46,207 nucleotides of DNA from Chloroflexota bacterium. Lineage in GTDB: Bacteria; Chloroflexota; Anaerolineae; JAAYEA01. The stretch lies in contig JAAYEA010000371.1 in NCBI GenBank assembly GCA_012689325.1, forward strand, positions 1-46,207, read 5' to 3'. Shown here piece by piece: positions 42,169-46,207 of the stretch. The position numbers and the translations under genes were made by a program. The notes under the pieces were generated by a model. The model worked only from the letters and a program-made list of their open reading frames with translations. It made no database searches and had not been told where the DNA came from. Numbering within the stretch: position 1 is the stretch's first letter; every line of letters starts with the position of its first letter.

Positions 42169-42936
42169 CTAGACGGTCTGCGCGGGCGGCTTTTGCGCGG
42201 CGACCCAAATACGCGGGCTGTTCTTCTCCACTGGGCTCATGTCTCTGAGACTGCCCCAGTTGCCGACGATGCGGAACCCCGCCTTCTGTAGGGCGTTACG
42301 AATCTCGTACCAGGCAAAGCCATGCTGGATATGGAGTTCCTCCACGCGATCCCAGTCCAATCCCTTGCGGCGAAAGAGGGTGATCTTGGTCTGGGCCATG
42401 TTTAGCTCATAGTCATAGCTGGGCTGGTGGATGGCGAAAGCGTCACGGGTGTCGACCTCGACGTGGGCTGGGTGCTGGACGTTGCGCACCGAGAGCCCAT
42501 AGATGGTATTGATGTCAAAGATGAACCACCCACCGGCATGCAGGCCGCGGAAGATCCCTTCAAAACAGGACTCCAGCTCGACGGTGGTCCAGATATAGTT
42601 CAGGCTATCGAACCAGCAGGTGGTGAGATCGAACGAGTCGTCAAAGATGAGGTGAACCATGTTGCGCGGCATGAAATTGACCTTGACCCCCGCGGCCTTG
42701 GCCTTGGCCTGCGCGAGGTCAAGCATGCGGCTGGAGCGGTCAATGCCCGTGACAAAGTAGCCCTTGCGCGCCATCTCGATGGCGAACGTCCCCTCGCCGC
42801 AGGCTACGTCGAGCACCATCGAAGGGGAGGCGCCCAAGCTGGCCAGGACCGGCTGGATCAGCTCAGCCATGTTGGCGCTGAAACGCGTATAGGGGCCTTG
42901 GGCATAGAACTCGGCGAAATCCTCATAGACGCCCAT
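42169..42936 (-). CDS. Class I SAM-dependent methyltransferase
   Basis: This 255-residue protein has VLDVACGEGTFAIEMARKG (SAM motif I) and VTGIDRSSRMLDLAQ after it. The overall pattern, with DLTTCWFDSLNYIW and WFIFDINTIYGLS, is typical of small-molecule methyltransferases. The ATG at 42936 has AAGGAGG upstream. A promoter precedes it. The acceptor is unknown; it leads the sulfatase-isomerase run. Confidence 0.86.
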   Translation of the reverse strand: MGVYEDFAEFYAQGPYTRFSANMAELIQPVLASLGASPSMVLDVACGEGTFAIEMARKGYFVTGIDRSSRMLDLAQAKAKAAGVKVNFMPRNMVHLIFDDSFDLTTCWFDSLNYIWTTVELESCFEGIFRGLHAGGWFIFDINTIYGLSVRNVQHPAHVEVDTRDAFAIHQPSYDYELNMAQTKITLFRRKGLDWDRVEELHIQHGFAWYEIRNALQKAGFRIVGNWGSLRDMSPVEKNSPRIWVAAQKPPAQTV

Positions 42937-42967
42937 CTTGTCCTCCTTGATGTACTGGTCAGGGTGC

Positions 42968-42996
42968 AGGATAGCACGGAATCCGGTTGAGGGCAA
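42968..42996 (-). promoter_or_regulatory. Promoter of the methyltransferase-sulfatase-isomerase run
   Basis: On the minus strand TTGCCC (42996-42991) and TATCCT (42973-42968) are 17 bases apart, 32 bases ahead of the start. Confidence 0.5.
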
Positions 42997-43010
42997 AGCC
43001 AGGGAGGGAT

Positions 43011-43039
43011 TTGCCGCCGGGCGGCAAGGGTGCTATAAT
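43011..43039 (+). promoter_or_regulatory. Promoter of tRNA-Arg
   Basis: TTGCCG (43011-43016), a 17-base spacer and TATAAT (43034-43039) with TGC before the -10, about 17 bases before the mature tRNA. Confidence 0.75.
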
Positions 43040-43056
43040 GCGCCCGTACCTGCCGC

Positions 43057-43132
43057 GCGCCCGTAGCTCAAAGGACAGAGCGTCTGACTTCGAATCAGCA
43101 GGCTGCAGGTTCGAGTCCTGCCGGGCGCGCCA
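43057..43132 (+). tRNA. tRNA-Arg (anticodon UCG)
   Basis: The 76-base cloverleaf is complete. The acceptor stem pairs GCGCCCG with CGGGCGC, then come the D-stem GCUC/GAGC, the anticodon loop CUUCGAA (anticodon UCG) and the T-arm GCAGG-UUCGAGU-CCUGC. The CCA end is encoded. The outermost anticodon-stem pair (27-43) is U-C, a mismatch. The tRNA reads CGA and, by wobble, other CGN codons. Confidence 0.93.
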
Positions 43133-43160
43133 AAACGTCCCGTTCTCTCGCTTGTCTCCT

Positions 43161-43192
43161 GGCTCCTACTGTGCCTCAGGCCGGTAGGAGTC
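43161..43192 (+). terminator. Possible terminator hairpin after tRNA-Arg
   Basis: GGCTCCTAC (43161-43169) pairs with GTAGGAGTC (43184-43192), with one G-U pair and an inner GCCT/AGGC stem. The following ATTGCTTA is only weakly T-rich. Confidence 0.45.
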
Positions 43193-43275
43193 ATTGCTTA
43201 TGGGATGCCTCGGACGCGGTGCGACTGCGCATTAAGGCACTGGCCCTGGTTGGCGCGGCTATCGCAGGAGGAAGC

Positions 43276-44148
43276 ATGGATCTCTCGACCTCGCTGAACG
43301 TGCTCTATGACCCTTCGCGGGTGACGCAGCTCCAGGCAATGGAACGCTGCGTCGCCGCTGGCTTCCGCCACCTCGATTTCAACTTTACGGACTGGACCCA
43401 CCAGGGCTCGCCGTTTATCGGCGAAGGGTGGCGAGAGTGGCTGCACGAGATTCGGCGCCGGGCCGATGAGCTCGGCGTCAGTTTCAGCCAGTCCCACGGC
43501 CCCATCTTTGCCAAGTTCGTCGGCGACGAGCGCTGTTGCTGGCTCACGGAGATGAGCCACCGCTCCATTGAGGGGGCGGGGATCATCGGCGCGCCCTGGG
43601 TGGTCTTTGAGCCCGAGAGCTATCCCGGCGCCTGGGACGCCGCGCACCTGGCCGGGCTCAAGCAGCGCAACCTGGATTGGTTCGGCGCGCTGTTGCCGAC
43701 GGCGGATCGCGCCGGGGTGGGCCTGGCGCTGGAGAACATCAACGAGGGTTACGCCGAAAGCCGCGGGATGCGCCGGCTCTACTGCGCCGGCACCGCCGAG
43801 CTGATCGACTTGGTGGATGGCTTTCGCTCGTCTCGGGTAGGAATCTGCTGGGACACCGGGCACGCGCATATACAGCGCCTGGACCAGGGCGCAGCGATCC
43901 GCGCGCTGGGGGATCGGCTGAAGGCCGTGCACATCCAGGACAACGATGGCCGATCCGACCAGCACTTGCTGCCGTACACGGGCACCATCCAGTGGCCGGT
44001 CGTGCTGGAGGCCTTGCGGGCGATCCACTATGGAGGTGACTTTACCTTCGAGGTCGCCTCCGCGATCCGACCGCTGCCCGATCCGCTGCGGGACGGCGCG
44101 GTGCGCCGGACGTACGAGCTGGGGCGATACATGCTCGAGATGGTGTAG
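43276..44148 (+). CDS. Sugar phosphate isomerase/epimerase (TIM barrel)
   Basis: This 290-residue protein starts MDLSTSLNVLYD and has LALENINEGYAE, GICWDTGHAHIQ, AVHIQDNDGRSDQHLLPYTG and FTFEVASA, the four metal-ligand regions (Glu, Asp/His, His/Asp, Glu) of the xylose-isomerase-like superfamily. The ATG at 43276 has GCAGGAGGAAGC upstream; the frame extends back without another ribosome site. It is one of four such barrels in the window and stands alone on the plus strand. Confidence 0.88.
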   Translation: MDLSTSLNVLYDPSRVTQLQAMERCVAAGFRHLDFNFTDWTHQGSPFIGEGWREWLHEIRRRADELGVSFSQSHGPIFAKFVGDERCCWLTEMSHRSIEGAGIIGAPWVVFEPESYPGAWDAAHLAGLKQRNLDWFGALLPTADRAGVGLALENINEGYAESRGMRRLYCAGTAELIDLVDGFRSSRVGICWDTGHAHIQRLDQGAAIRALGDRLKAVHIQDNDGRSDQHLLPYTGTIQWPVVLEALRAIHYGGDFTFEVASAIRPLPDPLRDGAVRRTYELGRYMLEMV

Positions 44149-44167
44149 AGCTCCCGGCGCGTTGGGC

Positions 44168-45019
44168 TCAGACTGGCGTGTCCGCTCGGGAGAGATGCGG
44201 GCTGGCCGCCAGGAAGGCAACGCAGCCGTCTACCTCGCTCTCGGCTAGCCCGTGCAGGATCAGCGACAGGTCGCCAGGCAGGGCGGCGAGCCTGGAGAGA
44301 TACTGATCATAGTCGAGCCGCCCCTTGCCCGCGGCGATATGCCCTGCCTCACCGTCGCGGTCGAGGTCCTTGGCGTGGGCTAGGGCCACGTCGCCGCCGA
44401 GCAGGTCGAACGCCTCATCCACGATCTCGCGCATCCGCACCAGCTCCCCCGCGTGAAAGATGTTGGCCGCGTCCATCACCACCTTGAGGTAAGGCGAGCG
44501 CATCTCATCGAGCAGCCGGCGGGCCTTGTGCGCCGAATCGACCACGTTGGACACCTCTGGCTCGAAGGCGAGGGTGACGCCGTGGTCCTCGGCGCTGCGC
44601 AGCGCCCGGGCCATGGAGGCGAGCATATCCCGCCAAGCCTCCGCAGAATCGTTGTCGGGGTGACGCCGCCACATGCTTTCGAGGTTGCGCGTGCCGGTGC
44701 AGAGGGTGATAACGGACGTCCCGAGGCGCCCGCAAGCGGCGGCGAGCGCCTCGAGCCGCCGCAGCCCATCCTGCCGGACCCCCAGGTCGGGGTGGATCAT
44801 GTTGAAGGTTCCCGAGATGGCGGACATGGTGATGCCTCGCGCCTCCATCTCGCGCCGAATGAGGTCGCAGAGCGCCGGATCGATCCGCTCGGGCATCTCG
44901 GGGAGCCCCGCGCAGCTAAAGCCGTACTGCACACAGCGAATACTGTGGGCCTGGACGGCATCCAGGTTCTCCTGCAGGGTGGGACGGACAAAGGTGCGGG
45001 CCATGATTCCAATGCGCAT
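44168..45019 (-). CDS. Sugar phosphate isomerase/epimerase (TIM barrel)
   Basis: This 283-residue protein starts MRIGIMARTFVRPTL and has LAFEPEVSNVVD, KVVMDAANIFHAG and ALAHAKDLDRDG as ligand regions; the last segment (SLILHGLAE) ends in Glu. It is of the sugar-phosphate isomerase/epimerase superfamily, possibly acting on a keto-sugar or inosose. The ATG at 45019 has GGAGG six bases upstream, and upstream extension is not supported. It converges with the isomerase at 43276. Confidence 0.87.
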   Translation of the reverse strand: MRIGIMARTFVRPTLQENLDAVQAHSIRCVQYGFSCAGLPEMPERIDPALCDLIRREMEARGITMSAISGTFNMIHPDLGVRQDGLRRLEALAAACGRLGTSVITLCTGTRNLESMWRRHPDNDSAEAWRDMLASMARALRSAEDHGVTLAFEPEVSNVVDSAHKARRLLDEMRSPYLKVVMDAANIFHAGELVRMREIVDEAFDLLGGDVALAHAKDLDRDGEAGHIAAGKGRLDYDQYLSRLAALPGDLSLILHGLAESEVDGCVAFLAASPHLSRADTPV

Positions 45020-45118
45020 GGTGATCCTCCACGGTATCGTGATCTCGAAATGTGACATCTGGTATAGGAGTGAGAAGGCGCGGCGCCCGCTCTGGCTCAC
45101 CGCGAGAGACGATGTGTC

Positions 45119-45943
45119 CTAACCCCTGCCCACGAGCAGCCCCGGCTGGCAGGTCCGGCAGAAATGCGTCGCGCGGCGCTCCCGGGTGACCTCGCTGATG
45201 GGGCTGCCGCAGCGGGGGCACGGCTGGCCGGCCTTGCCATGCACCGACATAAAGTCGCGAACCTCCACATCGGTCTCCTCGCCCACTCGCTCTCGCAGGA
45301 TCGAGATGGCCTCCGCCAAGGCCTCCCGCATGGCGGTGAACAGCGCGGCGACCTCAGCGGCGCTCAAGCTGTTGACCCGGCGAAAGGGATAGAGCCCGGT
45401 TCGCCAGAGGATCTCGTCCGCATAGGCGTTGCCGATGCCGGCGAGGAAGCGCTGGCTGAGCAGCGCGGTCTTGATCTCGCCGGGATGCCTGCGCAGCCGC
45501 TCGGCAAAGATATCCAGAGTGACGGCCGGGTCGTCGGCTTCGGGCCCCAGGCCCGCGTAGGTGGGCACCTGCTCGAGGTCCTTCGTCAGGTAGACCTTGC
45601 CCATGTCTTTGGCGTCGTGGTAACGCAGCTCCTGGCCATTGCCCAGGGACAGAATCAGGGCGTCGCGGGCGCGATCGCGGGGCAGGGGCGGCCCGTAGCG
45701 AAGCCGCCCGGCGAGCATGGGGTTCACCACGAGGGTGAGCCCGCCATTGAGCCGCAAGAGCAAGAACTTGCCCCGACGAGCCACCTCCGCGAACACCTGG
45801 TTGGACAGCCGGTCGTCCATCTCGCCGCCCAGGAGATTGCGCACGATCAGGGGGCGGCGCACGCGGACGCCGGCGATGATCTGGCCCACCAGGCGGGGGG
45901 CCAGGCGCTCGCGGAGCACTTCGAGGTCGGGCAGCTCGGGCAT
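45119..45943 (-). CDS. Formamidopyrimidine-DNA glycosylase-family protein (Fpg/Nei)
   Basis: This 274-residue protein starts MPELPDLEVLRERL; the N-terminal Pro-Glu pair gives the catalytic residues, with Asp where most Fpg proteins have a second Glu (PELPE). It has the helix-two-turn-helix GIGNAYADEILWR and a C-terminal zinc finger CPRCGSPIS...FCRTCQPG. It removes oxidised bases such as 8-oxoguanine. The arrangement is canonical and all cysteines are present. It lies 4 bases after the truncated sulfatase and may be co-transcribed with it. Confidence 0.9.
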   Translation of the reverse strand: MPELPDLEVLRERLAPRLVGQIIAGVRVRRPLIVRNLLGGEMDDRLSNQVFAEVARRGKFLLLRLNGGLTLVVNPMLAGRLRYGPPLPRDRARDALILSLGNGQELRYHDAKDMGKVYLTKDLEQVPTYAGLGPEADDPAVTLDIFAERLRRHPGEIKTALLSQRFLAGIGNAYADEILWRTGLYPFRRVNSLSAAEVAALFTAMREALAEAISILRERVGEETDVEVRDFMSVHGKAGQPCPRCGSPISEVTRERRATHFCRTCQPGLLVGRG

Positions 45944-45947
45944 GTCG

Positions 45948-46207
45948 CTATCCTTGTTGGAGGGTGGGCAGGGCCAGCGGATCGCCGTGGGCGCTCATCC
46001 ACTCGCGCAGCAGGCGGCGGTGCTCCAAAAGAGCCGTGGCGTGATCGGGGTCGGTAGCCAGGTTGTGCGTCTCACCAGGGTCGGCGGCCAGATCGAAGAG
46101 CAGCTCAGGTCGAGCGCCCTCGGAGAAGGCGCAATACTTGCAGCGGGGCGTCACCAACATGCGTCCGCCCAAGTCCCGGTGCTCGGGGTCAGGCTGCAGC
46201 TCGGAAA
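45948..46207 (-). CDS. Sulfatase, C-terminal part (partial, start beyond the right edge)
   Basis: The frame is open to the right edge and ends at 45948, leaving about 85 residues. The visible part, CKYCAFSEGARPELLFDLAADPGETHNLATD, has the C-terminal sulfatase tail (LFDLAADPGETHNL). It resembles the two full sulfatases in the window (ELFDLEADPHELRNL and ELYDLKRDPRELDNR). It is probably the third family member; its active site is outside the sequence. Confidence 0.8.
   Translation of the reverse strand, partial: SELQPDPEHRDLGGRMLVTPRCKYCAFSEGARPELLFDLAADPGETHNLATDPDHATALLEHRRLLREWMSAHGDPLALPTLQQG

Overview
This is a high-GC bacterial chromosome segment. The closest overall feel is an uncultured anaerobic or facultative Chloroflexota (Anaerolineae-like) genome. 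That guess rests on gene style only: repeated URO-D-family methyltransferase-like proteins, TIM-barrel sugar isomerases, Cys-type sulfatases, DUF362, paired ABC exporters and a bacterial RIO kinase. Coding density is high. Most starts have a clear GGAGG-type ribosome site. Several promoters are close to the sigma-70 consensus. I see no insertion sequence, prophage, integrase or CRISPR array.

Layout. (1) 1-8773, minus strand: a transketolase split into two subunits plus an ADP-ribosylglycohydrolase; then an apparent catabolic cluster of sugar-phosphate isomerase, Gfo/Idh/MocA oxidoreductase, DUF362 iron-sulfur protein, a 120-residue unknown and a nucleotide-sugar-type epimerase; then a URO-D-family protein. 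(2) 8835-13807, plus strand: a complete selenium-trafficking operon (YedE-like membrane protein, TusA-like protein, cysteine desulfurase, DUF3343, YedF, SelD). SelD reads through an in-frame UGA at the catalytic position, so it is probably itself a selenoprotein. (3) 13823-18055: divergent URO-D-family genes sharing a palindromic promoter region, and a ZIP metal transporter. (4) 18096-24760: a structured leader with a 30-codon ORF and two overlapping terminator options ahead of the ribosome GTPase rsgA, then a heterodimeric ABC exporter and a RIO kinase. (5) 24808-30245: a six-gene operon (nitroreductase, APH(3')-like kinase, methyltransferase, URO-D, sulfatase, uracil-DNA-glycosylase-like). 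(6) 30287-34486, minus strand: a MarR-regulated heterodimeric ABC exporter. (7) 34526-37189, plus strand: a sulfur-relay operon (tandem NifX-like protein, DsrE, DsrF, DsrH, TusA, DsrE2) behind a CsoR/CstR-like palindrome. (8) 37294-46207: a Nif3-like protein, a degenerate hybrid histidine kinase, three isomerases, two sulfatases, a methyltransferase, tRNA-Arg(UCG) and Fpg.

How it fits together. Two chalcogen systems lie about 21 kb apart. The selenium operon makes selenophosphate, and its last enzyme probably needs selenocysteine for its own synthesis. The sulfur operon hands persulfide along DsrEFH/TusA/DsrE2 and looks controlled by a thiol- or metal-sensing repressor. Around them lies a carbohydrate/sulfate-ester catabolic background and two drug-type exporters whose half-transporters show complementary catalytic degeneration. 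SelA, SelB and tRNA-Sec are not in the window and must be encoded elsewhere if the SelD reading is right.
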